DNA of 35,897 nucleotides, from NCBI GenBank assembly GCA_018699935.1, contig JABISF010000039.1, forward strand, positions 1 through 35,897, written 5' to 3'. The position numbers were made by a program, and so were the translations under genes. Origin of the DNA: Flavobacteriaceae bacterium. Lineage in GTDB: Bacteria; Bacteroidota; Bacteroidia; Flavobacteriales; Flavobacteriaceae. Within the stretch, counting starts at the first letter, position 1. Each line of letters starts with the position of its first letter. Under the pieces are notes generated by a model. It did no database searches. It saw only the letters and a program-made list of their open reading frames with translations, and was not told the origin of the DNA. This document shows positions 15,863 through 24,216 of this stretch, one piece after another.

Positions 15863-16560
15863 TCGCGAATACGAATATCTCCTGATCCGGTGACTTTTGA
15901 TTTCTGTTGTTTTGGGTTGCCATAACACACCACATCGCCCGATCCAGTGACAGTAATATTCACTTTTGTTTTTGCATACATGCTTATATCTCCTGAACCA
16001 GTGATTTTAGCACTACCTATATCTGCTTTCAGTGCCTGCGCGTTGATATCCCCCGAACCTGTGAGCGTATAATCCACGTCCAACGCTGTTCCTTTCAACT
16101 GGATTTCACCGGAACCCGTAACAGTTGCCTCTAACGTTTGCACTGCTGTGCCCAGCACTATATCTCCGGATCCAGAAAGGATTACTTCAAATTTATCAGC
16201 TTCTATAGGGAAAGTTGCGGCGATGTCTCCTGAACCACTTAAATTGACATGATCAATTTGTTCCACTGGAACTGTGATATAAACCTTGCCAGAGTTCCAA
16301 CTTTTATACCAAGATTGCTTTTTTTGCTGGATGATTAAGGTGCCATTTTTTACTTTAGTTTCTATCATTTCAAGATCATCGGCATCGCCCTTGAGTTGGA
16401 GGATTCCTTCATTTCCTGCGATCAATTTTACATCATAGCTTCCCGCCACATGGATGCCCTCATAGGGGCCAACATTGCGCTGTTCAGATTGTTGGGCAAC
16501 AAGTTGTGCGATTGGGAATAACATGAGGCTTAGTGCAATAAGAATGAGTTTTGTTTTCAT
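15859..16560 (-). CDS. GIN/DUF2807 domain protein with GSGDI repeats
   Basis: This 233-residue secreted protein has a signal peptide (cleavage after LVA). The body fits the 'putative auto-transporter adhesin, head GIN domain' family. The motif GSG[DE][IV] appears seven times, spaced roughly 18-22 residues apart from about residue 110 to the C-terminus, each at a strand turn as in a right-handed beta-helix. The function is not known; the family name is historical and adhesion is unproven. It is the last of four genes led by an ECF sigma factor, 12 nt after the previous gene. Confidence 0.85.
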   Translation of the reverse strand: MKTKLILIALSLMLFPIAQLVAQQSEQRNVGPYEGIHVAGSYDVKLIAGNEGILQLKGDADDLEMIETKVKNGTLIIQQKKQSWYKSWNSGKVYITVPVEQIDHVNLSGSGDIAATFPIEADKFEVILSGSGDIVLGTAVQTLEATVTGSGEIQLKGTALDVDYTLTGSGDINAQALKADIGSAKITGSGDISMYAKTKVNITVTGSGDVVCYGNPKQQKSKVTGSGDIRIRD

Positions 16561-16572
16561 AAGATTAAATAA

Positions 16573-17649
16573 TTAGGGGTTAGTAGCGTTAAACTTAACA
16601 CTTCCATATTCGGAAGTGATGTTGAGGGTTGCATTATTGGGACGATCGAAAGATTTTCCACTAAAAAATTTTTCGGTGGATTTAATTCGTTCAACGGTGT
16701 GTTCTAATGGAACAGTAGATTTAAAACTGGCGTATTCCAAATCGACTGTGTAATCAAAAGCCCATTGGGTGTTGATGCCGAGTTGAATTCCGGTATAGGA
16801 AGCATCAATTTGTACTTCTTTCACCTCGGGGTAAATATGATTAACGCGGATTAAACCAAATTCATTTTGTAAGTCGAGTTGTTGATGTACGGAGCCACAG
16901 CTGACGGTCAAGTAATCTCCACTTCCCCGCAACACAGCTACCGCATCAATCTCAATTTTGCCGTAGTCATTTTTAAAATCTAATTGCCCAATTTTATGAA
17001 AATAGGCGTTGGTGTAATCTGCATTTAAGCGAATCTTTCCGGCTTCTTCCAAATCAAATCCGGAATAGTCGGCGTTTATACTTCCGCTTTCGATATAGTC
17101 AAAACTGGAATTGGAAGTATAATCAAAGGAAAGTTCGTTGTCCTCGGCCAAAAGCTCGCCAATAATCAGCTTTCCATAATCACAACGAATCTTGGCATGA
17201 CCTTTCAATCGGTTCAATCGAATGCTGCCGTAGTCATTTTTTAAATCTACAGAATTGCTGAGGGGGAGTTTTACGGTATAATCGATTTTGTAATTTATGG
17301 AATTGCTAGAAAACCATTTAAATCCCCAACCTTCTTCCACTCGAGTGACGGCTTCTACACGACTGGGTTCCAACGAAAATTCGACATCAATGGCATCGAG
17401 TTTTTCCTGTACGCTTTTTGAGCTTCGTCCATTCACCGTGATGACCACATCAATGACCACCTCATTTTGATCCCAACTGCTGATGTTCAAATCGCCAAAG
17501 GCATTTTCAATCCGAACCAAGGCATCTGCATTGACTTCCATGGTTCTGTGAAGGGTTTTACTGCGTTCTTGGAAAGTAGCGTAAAGACTATCTACGGTTC
17601 CCACGAGCAGGAGGAATGCAAGGCTGAGTTTAGAGTATTGCTTCTTCAT
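16573..17649 (-). CDS. secreted beta-strand repeat protein (DUF4097-like)
   Basis: This 358-residue protein has a signal peptide (MKKQYSKLSLAFLLL) and a body of repeated strands. The motif [DE][YF][GTSA]xxx recurs about ten times (for example NDYGSIRL, CDYGKLII, NDYGKIEI, NEFGLIRV, SEYGSVKF). This resembles the DUF4097-type beta-helix relatives of the GIN family. I use the ATG at 17649; the longer frame adds 25 residues that overlap the anti-sigma gene and would hide the signal peptide. It overlaps the upstream gene by 20 bp, so expression is coupled. The function is unknown. Confidence 0.82.
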   Translation of the reverse strand: MKKQYSKLSLAFLLLVGTVDSLYATFQERSKTLHRTMEVNADALVRIENAFGDLNISSWDQNEVVIDVVITVNGRSSKSVQEKLDAIDVEFSLEPSRVEAVTRVEEGWGFKWFSSNSINYKIDYTVKLPLSNSVDLKNDYGSIRLNRLKGHAKIRCDYGKLIIGELLAEDNELSFDYTSNSSFDYIESGSINADYSGFDLEEAGKIRLNADYTNAYFHKIGQLDFKNDYGKIEIDAVAVLRGSGDYLTVSCGSVHQQLDLQNEFGLIRVNHIYPEVKEVQIDASYTGIQLGINTQWAFDYTVDLEYASFKSTVPLEHTVERIKSTEKFFSGKSFDRPNNATLNITSEYGSVKFNATNP

Positions 17650-18151
17650 TTTTGTTATTTTTAAAATATATGATTTGTTCTTGTAATTCAGTGAGTAGCT
17701 CCAATTGGGTTTGTAAGTTGGCAATCAATGCTTGAATCAATTGAGGCTGCTGCGGTTGATTCTCCCATTGTTCATACAACTGTTGGTAGTCCCCCTGTAG
17801 GCGATGGATCTGTTTTTGGTAGCTTTCCATAAACTTTTTTCCTTCCGGAAGGGATTGCTTTTCAATAGTATCCAATTGATAATTTATAAGTTGGGTAAAA
17901 TAAGCTTCGGCTTGCTGAAAACTGGCAACTTCTTTACTAGGAGGGGGGAGAAGTGAATTCCAAACCCCGGCTCCCACACTCAAGCAGAGCAGTAACACAG
18001 CTGCCCACTGCCATGGATACGTTCTTTTACGCGAGGATTTTTGTGCATTAAGCTTTGCTAAAAAAACGTCTTCGTGATCTTCGGGAAGTTCTGGATAGTG
18101 TTGTTGGTGCTCCCAATTTTTAAAAGCCGCTTTAAGTTGATTTTCGTTCAT
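17630..18151 (-). CDS. membrane anti-sigma-like protein
   Basis: This 173-residue protein has a short cytosolic part (residues 1-45, with EDHEDVFLAKL), one membrane helix at about 46-66 and a Q/E-rich, coiled-coil-like periplasmic part. Its position after an ECF sigma gene with an ATGA overlap (18148-18151) and its topology suggest a regulator of that sigma factor. The sequence does not show a zinc-type anti-sigma motif (HxxxCxxC), so the role is inferred from context. The longer frame to 18217 is rejected because it would run into the sigma gene; MNENQLKAAF is a natural start. Confidence 0.75.
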   Translation of the reverse strand: MNENQLKAAFKNWEHQQHYPELPEDHEDVFLAKLNAQKSSRKRTYPWQWAAVLLLCLSVGAGVWNSLLPPPSKEVASFQQAEAYFTQLINYQLDTIEKQSLPEGKKFMESYQKQIHRLQGDYQQLYEQWENQPQQPQLIQALIANLQTQLELLTELQEQIIYFKNNKNEEAIL

Positions 18152-18690
18152 TTTAAATATTTTTTCAATTGTTCTCGTGCCCGAGACAGGGTGGTTCTGC
18201 AGTTGGCAGCACTCCATTGAGTGATTTCGCTGATTTCTTCATGATCAAAACCTTCCAAATAATACAATTTTAGGATCAGTTGGTAGCGTTCATTGAGTTG
18301 GCTGAGTGCATCATCCAATTGCCCTGCTTCCAAATTCCATCCCCGATCTTCCGTTTCTAAAGGAGATTCGCTCAGCTCCAATTGGTTTTCTAAAGCATCA
18401 TCGTGGGAATAGCGACTGTTTTTTTGGTAGTAATGGATGCTTTTTCGAACCACAATTTTGTGCAACCAACCTTCAAAACTTCCCGAGGCTTGATACTGTC
18501 CTAACTTTTGAAAAGCAGTAATAAAACCCTCTTGAACCGCATCCAGTGCATCCTCAGTGTTCTTTACAATTCGGTAGGCACTGTAAAAAAGTTTTTTGTT
18601 ATAACGTTGATAGAGTTCCATTTGAGCTTTTTGATCATTCCTTTGACAAGCTAGAATAAGCGTTTCTATATGTTGTTTTTTATAATTCAA
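18148..18690 (-). CDS. RNA polymerase sigma factor, sigma-70 family (ECF type)
   Basis: This 180-residue ECF sigma factor has region 2 at about residues 20-95 (NTEDALDAVQEGFITAFQKL, then FEGWLHKIVVRKSI) and region 4 at about 125-178 (LNERYQLILKLYYLEGFDHE and the helix-turn-helix ISEITQWSAANCRTTLSRAR). The start is TTG at 18688-18690; no in-frame ATG lies nearby, and the next methionine would cut region 2. It leads a four-gene set with a membrane anti-sigma-like protein and two secreted repeat proteins. ECF genes often activate their own operon, but I could not identify the target promoter. Confidence 0.9.
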   Translation of the reverse strand: MNYKKQHIETLILACQRNDQKAQMELYQRYNKKLFYSAYRIVKNTEDALDAVQEGFITAFQKLGQYQASGSFEGWLHKIVVRKSIHYYQKNSRYSHDDALENQLELSESPLETEDRGWNLEAGQLDDALSQLNERYQLILKLYYLEGFDHEEISEITQWSAANCRTTLSRAREQLKKYLK

Positions 18691-18867
18691 ATTACATCGT
18701 TCATAATCTAAGAGAAGATAAAATAAATATTGTTACACTTAAAATCATACAAATTTCATGGCACAACTATTGCCACTACTTAGTGTTGATTAATAATTGG
18801 ACAAGGGAATCGGGCAGACGTTCGTTTTTTATTCCGATTAATGACATTATGACCTAAACAAAAAGAA

Positions 18868-21324
18868 ATGGCGAGATCTATTTTTAATTCCATTGACAAC
18901 TTGTCATTGCAAGATTTAGAATCCGAAGCGGATTTAATTCCTTTGATGTCCACCGAGGACGAAGAAGCATTAGAAAACGAAGTCCTTCCCGATACTGTTC
19001 CTATCTTACCTTTACGAAATACGGTGCTTTTTCCGGGGGTAGTTATCCCCATTACAGCCGGGCGGGATAAGTCCATCCAACTTATAAAAGATGCCAACAA
19101 AGGAGATAAAATCATTGGTGTGGTTGCGCAACGCAATGAAAGCATCGAAAATCCGGGGCCTAATGACATCTATAATTTGGGAACGGTTGCACAAATTCTC
19201 AGGGTTTTAAAAATGCCCGACGGGAATACGACCATCATTATTCAAGGAAAAAAACGATTCACAATCAAAAGCATCGTCGAGGAAAAACCCTACCTAAAAG
19301 CACAAATTGAACCGGTGGATGAGGCATTGCCTAAAAAAAATGACAAAGAATTTCTTGCCACCATTGACTCCATCAAAGACTTGGCATTGCAGATCATACA
19401 AGAGAATCCCAACATCCCTTCGGAGGCCTCTTTTGCAATAAAAAATATACAGACCCCTTCTTTTCTAATCAATTTTGTGTCTTCCAACATGAATGTTTCC
19501 GTGAAGGAAAAACAGCAGATACTGTCGGAGGTTAGTTTGCACCAGCGTGCGTTGATGTGTCTTAAGCACATGAACGAAGAATACCAAAAATTGGCATTGA
19601 AAAATGATATTCAATCCCGTGTTCGTTCAGAGATGGATTCCCAACAACGGGAGTATTATTTGCACCAACAAATGAAAACCATACAAGAGGAATTGGGTGG
19701 GGTTTCCTATGAAGAAGAAATTGAAGAAATGAAAGCCCGTGCCAAAGAAAAGATTTGGAATGCGGAGGTGGGTACTCATTTTGACAAGGAATTGAACAAA
19801 CTGCAACGCATGAACCCACAAGTGGCTGAGTATTCCATCCAGCGGAATTATTTGGATCTTTTTCTTGAGCTCCCTTGGGATGAATTTTCGGAAGATAATT
19901 TTGATTTAAAACGCGCCCAAAAAATATTGGATCGTGATCATTTTGGTTTGGAAGAAGTCAAAAAACGAGTTATTGAATACCTTGCTGTTTTAAAACTTCG
20001 CAACGACATGAAATCGCCCATTCTATGTCTCTATGGTCCTCCGGGAGTAGGGAAGACCTCCTTGGGGAAATCCATAGCGGAGGCGTTGGGGCGGGAATAT
20101 GTTCGTATTTCTTTGGGAGGAATGCGCGATGAAGCAGAAATCAGAGGGCATCGAAAAACGTATATTGGTGCTTTGCCAGGAAGAATTATTCAAAGTTTGA
20201 AAAAAGCAGGGACTTCCAACCCGGTTTTTGTTTTGGATGAGATTGACAAGCTTTCCACGGGAGCGCAAGGTGATCCTGCATCAGCGCTGTTGGAAGTATT
20301 AGATCCCGAGCAAAATGAATCTTTCTATGATAACTTTTTGGAAATGGGCTACGATCTTTCCAAAGTTCTTTTTGTAGCGACTGCCAATAGCTTGAGCCCC
20401 ATCCATCCAGCCCTACGCGATCGTATGGAAATCATCAATGTGAGTGGTTATACGTTGGAAGAAAAAACTTCCATTGCACAAAAGTTTTTACTTCCCAAAC
20501 AGCTTAAAGAACACGGGATGAAAAAAAACCAACTCCGACTTAAAAAGGCGGTCTTGGACAAAATTGTAGAAAGCTATACCCGAGAGTCGGGGGTGCGGGG
20601 CTTGGAAAAACAAGTGGCTAAAACCGTCCGTTATGCTGCTAAATCGATTGCCATGGAGGAAGATTATAAAATCGATCCCGACTTGGAAGATTTGACTACT
20701 ATTTTAGGACCAGCCAAAGTGAACCGAGACCTTTATGAAAATAATCATGTGGCTGGGGTTGTTACTGGTTTGGCGTGGACTTCTGTCGGAGGGGATATTT
20801 TATTTATTGAATCCGCTATTTCTAAGGGAAAAGGCAATTTGAGTATTACGGGGAATTTGGGCAAAATCATGAAAGAATCTGCTACCATAGCCATGGAATA
20901 CATCAAAGCCAATGCGGACTTGATGGGCTTGTCTGATTTTAATTTTGATCAATACAATATACATATTCACGTTCCCGAGGGGGCAACGCCTAAAGATGGC
21001 CCTAGTGCTGGCATTACCATGTTGACCTCTTTGGTGTCTTTGTTTACTCAAAAACGTGTAAAGAAAAATCTGGCCATGACTGGAGAAATCACCTTGAGAG
21101 GCAAGGTGCTTCCCGTTGGTGGTATCAAAGAGAAAATACTCGCAGCAAAACGTTCTAATATTAAAGAAATTATCCTTTGTGAGGACAATAGAAAAGATAT
21201 TGAAGAAATTAAAGACTCCTATTTGAAAGGACTTAAATTTCATTATGTTAAAGAGATGCACGAAGTTTTGTCTCATGCCATTACTGCTCAAGATGTTGTA
21301 AATGCCAAAAACTTTTCTGCATAG
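18868..21324 (+). CDS. lon: ATP-dependent protease Lon
   Basis: Lon is the cytosolic AAA+ serine protease that degrades misfolded and regulatory proteins. The chain has 818 residues. The LON substrate-binding domain starts at about residue 46 ([19 protein letters not shown]). The AAA module follows, with Walker [10 protein letters not shown] near 390 and Walker [12 protein letters not shown] near 455. The C-terminal protease has the Ser-Lys dyad S713 (PKDGPSAG) and K756 ([10 protein letters not shown]), 43 residues apart as in E. coli. It is monocistronic as far as I can see; 177 nt separate it from the divergent sigma factor. I find no heat-shock operator. Confidence 0.97.
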   Translation: MARSIFNSIDNLSLQDLESEADLIPLMSTEDEEALENEVLPDTVPILPLRNTVLFPGVVIPITAGRDKSIQLIKDANKGDKIIGVVAQRNESIENPGPNDIYNLGTVAQILRVLKMPDGNTTIIIQGKKRFTIKSIVEEKPYLKAQIEPVDEALPKKNDKEFLATIDSIKDLALQIIQENPNIPSEASFAIKNIQTPSFLINFVSSNMNVSVKEKQQILSEVSLHQRALMCLKHMNEEYQKLALKNDIQSRVRSEMDSQQREYYLHQQMKTIQEELGGVSYEEEIEEMKARAKEKIWNAEVGTHFDKELNKLQRMNPQVAEYSIQRNYLDLFLELPWDEFSEDNFDLKRAQKILDRDHFGLEEVKKRVIEYLAVLKLRNDMKSPILCLYGPPGVGKTSLGKSIAEALGREYVRISLGGMRDEAEIRGHRKTYIGALPGRIIQSLKKAGTSNPVFVLDEIDKLSTGAQGDPASALLEVLDPEQNESFYDNFLEMGYDLSKVLFVATANSLSPIHPALRDRMEIINVSGYTLEEKTSIAQKFLLPKQLKEHGMKKNQLRLKKAVLDKIVESYTRESGVRGLEKQVAKTVRYAAKSIAMEEDYKIDPDLEDLTTILGPAKVNRDLYENNHVAGVVTGLAWTSVGGDILFIESAISKGKGNLSITGNLGKIMKESATIAMEYIKANADLMGLSDFNFDQYNIHIHVPEGATPKDGPSAGITMLTSLVSLFTQKRVKKNLAMTGEITLRGKVLPVGGIKEKILAAKRSNIKEIILCEDNRKDIEEIKDSYLKGLKFHYVKEMHEVLSHAITAQDVVNAKNFSA

Positions 21325-21391
21325 TTTCATAACATCCTCCTTTTTTTCTAATCCAAAATAAGCATGTTAAAAATTCATGTATTTTTAACCT

Positions 21392-22075
21392 ATGAATAAA
21401 ATCAATATTGCTATTGATGGTGCTGCTGCTACAGGTAAAAGCACCTTAGCCAAACGCTTGGCCAAAGCTTTGGATTATATCTATATTGATACCGGGGCTA
21501 TGTTTAGAGCGATTACTTTTTTTGGTTTGGAACAACATCCCAAGGGGGAAATCAATGTGCCGCTTCTTGTTGCCTCACTATCGGAAATTTCAATTCATTT
21601 TGAGGAAACACCTTCGGGTCAGCGCACTTTTCTAAATGGAGTGGATGTTACCCAAGCCCTTCGAAACCCTGAAATCAATGCTAAGGTAAGTGCCGTTGCT
21701 GTACTCCCGGAAATTCGTTCCTTTTTGCTTGATATACAACAGCAACTGGGGGAGGACAAGGGTGTAGTGATGGATGGTCGAGACATTGGTACGGTTGTTT
21801 TTCCCAAAGCAGAATGTAAATTCTTTCTTACTGCCTCACCCGAAATTCGTGCCCGCCGAAGGTTTAATGAACAATTGGCGGATGGGATAGATGAATCTTA
21901 TGAAGCGGTACTTCAAAATGTAAAAGCAAGAGATCACCAAGATTCTACTCGAGCCATAGCTCCTTTGACCAAAGCCGTTGATGCCCTAGAAATTGATGTC
22001 AGTGATTTATCTATAGAAGCCGTATTTCAAGTGATGACGCATCATATTTCCGAAAAGGGTTGGACGAAACAGTAG
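21392..22075 (+). CDS. cmk: cytidylate kinase
   Basis: Cmk phosphorylates CMP and dCMP to the diphosphates in pyrimidine salvage. It has 227 residues, full length. The P-loop GAAATGKST is at about residues 9-17, and the CMP-binding part includes YIDTGAMFRA, VMDGRDIGTVVFP and the R-rich lid (ARRRFNEQ). In many bacteria cmk is followed directly by rpsA. Here the order is kept but about 2.1 kb, containing a frameshifted lipoprotein gene and a palindromic element, separates them. Confidence 0.96.
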   Translation: MNKINIAIDGAAATGKSTLAKRLAKALDYIYIDTGAMFRAITFFGLEQHPKGEINVPLLVASLSEISIHFEETPSGQRTFLNGVDVTQALRNPEINAKVSAVAVLPEIRSFLLDIQQQLGEDKGVVMDGRDIGTVVFPKAECKFFLTASPEIRARRRFNEQLADGIDESYEAVLQNVKARDHQDSTRAIAPLTKAVDALEIDVSDLSIEAVFQVMTHHISEKGWTKQ

Positions 22076-22331
22076 TATAACGTCCCTCAGCTGTGATCCT
22101 TTGAATCTTGAGCGGGAATCTAAATTAATCGACAGCACCTTTTTATTTTTCTAATAGTAGAGGATTTTTTTGTGGATACTAATATCGTTTTTGAATAAGT
22201 CCGTTAATTATGTTAATGCGGACTTAAAAGAATAATAATGTTTTCACAATTAGGAAAATGATATGACTTAGCCCAATATATTCCCACTAAAATTGCTCAA
22301 AATAAATCTCAAATCTTTAAAACTTAATCAA

Positions 22332-23758
22332 ATGAAAAATTTTTATTTAATCACATTATTTGCACTGTTTATATTTTCCTGTGCTAAAGACGAACCCGCA
22401 GAGGAGAAAAAAATGGAGCCTGAAACCACTACTCCGCCGGTAGTAGAAACCCCCGATGATACTACTGACAATAACAATGACCCCACGGTCGCAGGTTTTT
22501 TATATACCTCCACCAATGGTGAAGGGATAAATCAGATTCTCAAACTGGAACGTTTGAGTGATGGAAGCTTAGTCAATGAAGTGGCTTACGCTACAGAAAC
22601 GATTGGAGGGGCAAATACAGCCGCCGGAGGGGATGCCTTTGGTGATTTTGATTCTCAAGGGGCTATTCAAATTATTGGAGACTATTTACTGAATGTGAAT
22701 GCTGGAGGTAATTCTATTTCTGTGTTTTCTATTGATCGACCCACGGGAGATTTAACCCTAATAGGCAATACTGATTCCAATGGAGAACGTCCTGTAAGTA
22801 TTAGTTTTACCCTCAAAGCAGGAAGTACCGACCAATATTGGGTGGCCGTAGGAAACCAATGGAATAATCCGAATGTACAAAAAGATGGTGAGGCAATTGA
22901 ACGCTATCCTAATGACGAATTTCATGTCTTGGATTTAACGGCTCAAGATGCTAGTGATGAAAATAGAAATTTAGCACTATTTAGTTTCGATGCCACCAGC
23001 GGAGCCTTAAGCTTCGAGAAAAAATTAGCCACCTATGTTAGAGAAAACGGAGGACCAACCTGTGTGGTTTTTAGCGATGACGGTACTAAAATTTCAGTTT
23101 CTACATGGGGCATTGCTCACTTTGGAACACAAAATACTTCTCTTGAAGAACAACATTCGAGTCGAATTTATGTTTATGATTTTTCAAATGGTGAGGTGAG
23201 TGGAGAACGCTATTTTGAAGAAGAAGGGATTGCAGGAAGTATTGGACAAAATTGGGCTAAAGACAACAATTCGGTATTGCATGTATCAAATTTTAATTGA
23301 TTCCTACGAAAAGAGATAACAGTCTGACTGTTTTAATGGATAACGGTACAGAAGTCACTAAGGTGGCCAACTATAATACTGTTGAAGCAGACGACATTGA
23401 TGAAGCTTGTTGGACGATTTTGAATCCCGATGGTGATAAATTATATGTATCAAGTTTTGGTGCTAACGCAATATCAATTTTTGACATTGGAAGTGATGGT
23501 CTAGTGACTTCAACTTCGCCTGTAGTGCTTAAACGAAGTGATTTTGCACCCGCTGGAGATACAAAAGATATGTTTATCACAAGTGATAATTCCTTTATGT
23601 ACGTCATTGGGGCGTTCCAATCTTTTTCCATCAACCGATTTGACTTGTCCTCCTCTGGAGGTGAATATGTCTCGCAAACAACTTATGAAACAACTAAAGT
23701 CTCAGTAGGTACCCCTGGAGTATATAATTTCTTGGGACTTATTGGGTATGATTTATAA
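22332..23758 (+). pseudogene. beta-propeller lipoprotein (lactonase-like), broken by a frameshift
   Basis: Two frames together make one secreted beta-propeller. The first runs from ATG 22332 (lipobox FIFSC) to TGA at 23298-23300; the second continues to 23758 in a different frame. The join is natural: the first ends HVSNFN and the second begins with IPTKRDNSLTVL, and one extra base in the TT at 23297-23298 would give one chain of about 475 residues. Repeats such as ISVFSIDRPTGDL and ISIFDIGSDG fit the lactonase/seven-bladed propeller fold. The acidic spacer after the lipobox is low-complexity. The longer start at 22293 (TTG) is rejected, because MKNFYLITLF begins the signal peptide. It may be a recent pseudogene, a sequencing error or slippage. 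Confidence 0.72.
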
Positions 23759-23787
23759 TTAACTAAAGAGATTTATTGTTAAAGAAG

Positions 23788-23815
23788 CTGCCTCAATACT
23801 GAGGCAGTTTTTTTT
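23788..23815 (+). terminator. intrinsic terminator after the propeller lipoprotein
   Basis: CTGCCTC (23788-23794) pairs perfectly with GAGGCAG (23801-23807) across a six-base loop, followed by eight T. This is a strong rho-independent terminator. Confidence 0.85.
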
Positions 23816-23837
23816 ATTCATTCATCTTCAGGTTTTT

Positions 23838-23945
23838 ACACCCCCCAGCCACTAATGTTAGGGGGGGAGGGTTGTTTTTTTAGAGGAACCTCACCTCCCC
23901 CCTAAAAAGGGGGGAAGATTTTTCAAGGAAAAATCAGGGGGGTGT
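23838..23945. repeat. palindromic G/C-run element (MITE-like)
   Basis: The 108-bp element is bounded by ACACCCCCC (23838-23846) and its exact inverted copy GGGGGGTGT (23937-23945). Inside are C6/G6 arms around TAAAAA (23897-23914) and a perfect 8-bp hairpin GATTTTTC-AAG-GAAAAATC (23917-23935). A G7-A-G3 run lies at 23861-23871. It has no coding capacity. The structure suggests a small mobile or structural repeat inserted between a terminator and the rpsA promoter. No second copy is in the window. Confidence 0.6.
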
Positions 23946-24075
23946 CATCCTAGCTAACACGTTGTTTTTATTTGTCATTAACTTTTTAATGAACTCCATC
24001 AACAATGGTGAGTTCCTTGACCAAGGACTTTGGGAACTTAAAGTACAATAAAAGTCTTCTAAATCTTTTAAAAAA

Positions 24076-24106
24076 TTTGTCAATCAACGCATTAACACTA
24101 TATTTG
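24076..24106 (+). promoter_or_regulatory. promoter for rpsA (-33 and -7 boxes)
   Basis: TTTG at 24076-24079 and TATATTTG at 24099-24106 are exactly 19 nt apart, a full match to the Bacteroidota housekeeping consensus. Initiation is expected near 24112, about 105 nt before the ATG, unlike the very short leaders elsewhere in the window. Confidence 0.8.
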
Positions 24107-24160
24107 CAGGCTTTTAATTGGAAGGAAAAACCGAAAGCAAACAAGATTTTTAAGAATAGC

Positions 24161-24200
24161 TTCTGTATTCGCAATTAAGGTTTTCCCGATTACAGAATAC
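24161..24200 (+). promoter_or_regulatory. possible structured leader of rpsA
   Basis: TTCTGTA (24161-24167) can pair with TACAGAA (24191-24197), while GTATTC (24165-24170) can pair with GAATAC (24195-24200). The two helices share bases and exclude one another. The ATG is 16 nt past the last arm. S1 of E. coli represses its own translation through its leader, so such a role is possible but unproven here. Confidence 0.4.
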
Positions 24201-24216
24201 AAAACCCACCTCGGAA

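Larger units (their letters stand above)
23759..24216. other. intergenic region between the propeller gene and rpsA
   Basis: This 458-nt gap holds, in order, a terminator (23788-23815), the palindromic element (23838-23945), the rpsA promoter (24076-24106) and a leader of about 105 nt with self-complementary segments. I see no gene on either strand. Confidence 0.75.

Noticed and set aside
15880-16230. Repeated DNA motif (ccggatcc-like, every ~60 bp), first thought a CRISPR or tandem repeat
   Set aside because: The periodicity follows the GSGDI protein repeats of the GIN-domain gene; units differ in length and codon choice, and no spacers exist.
18780-19169. 129-codon minus-strand frame over the start of lon
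   Set aside because: It is antisense to the well-conserved LON N-terminal domain and is a shadow frame.
22198-22224. Hairpin AGTCCG...CGGACT downstream of cmk as a terminator
   Set aside because: The stem has a two-base bulge and no T run follows, so termination cannot be supported.
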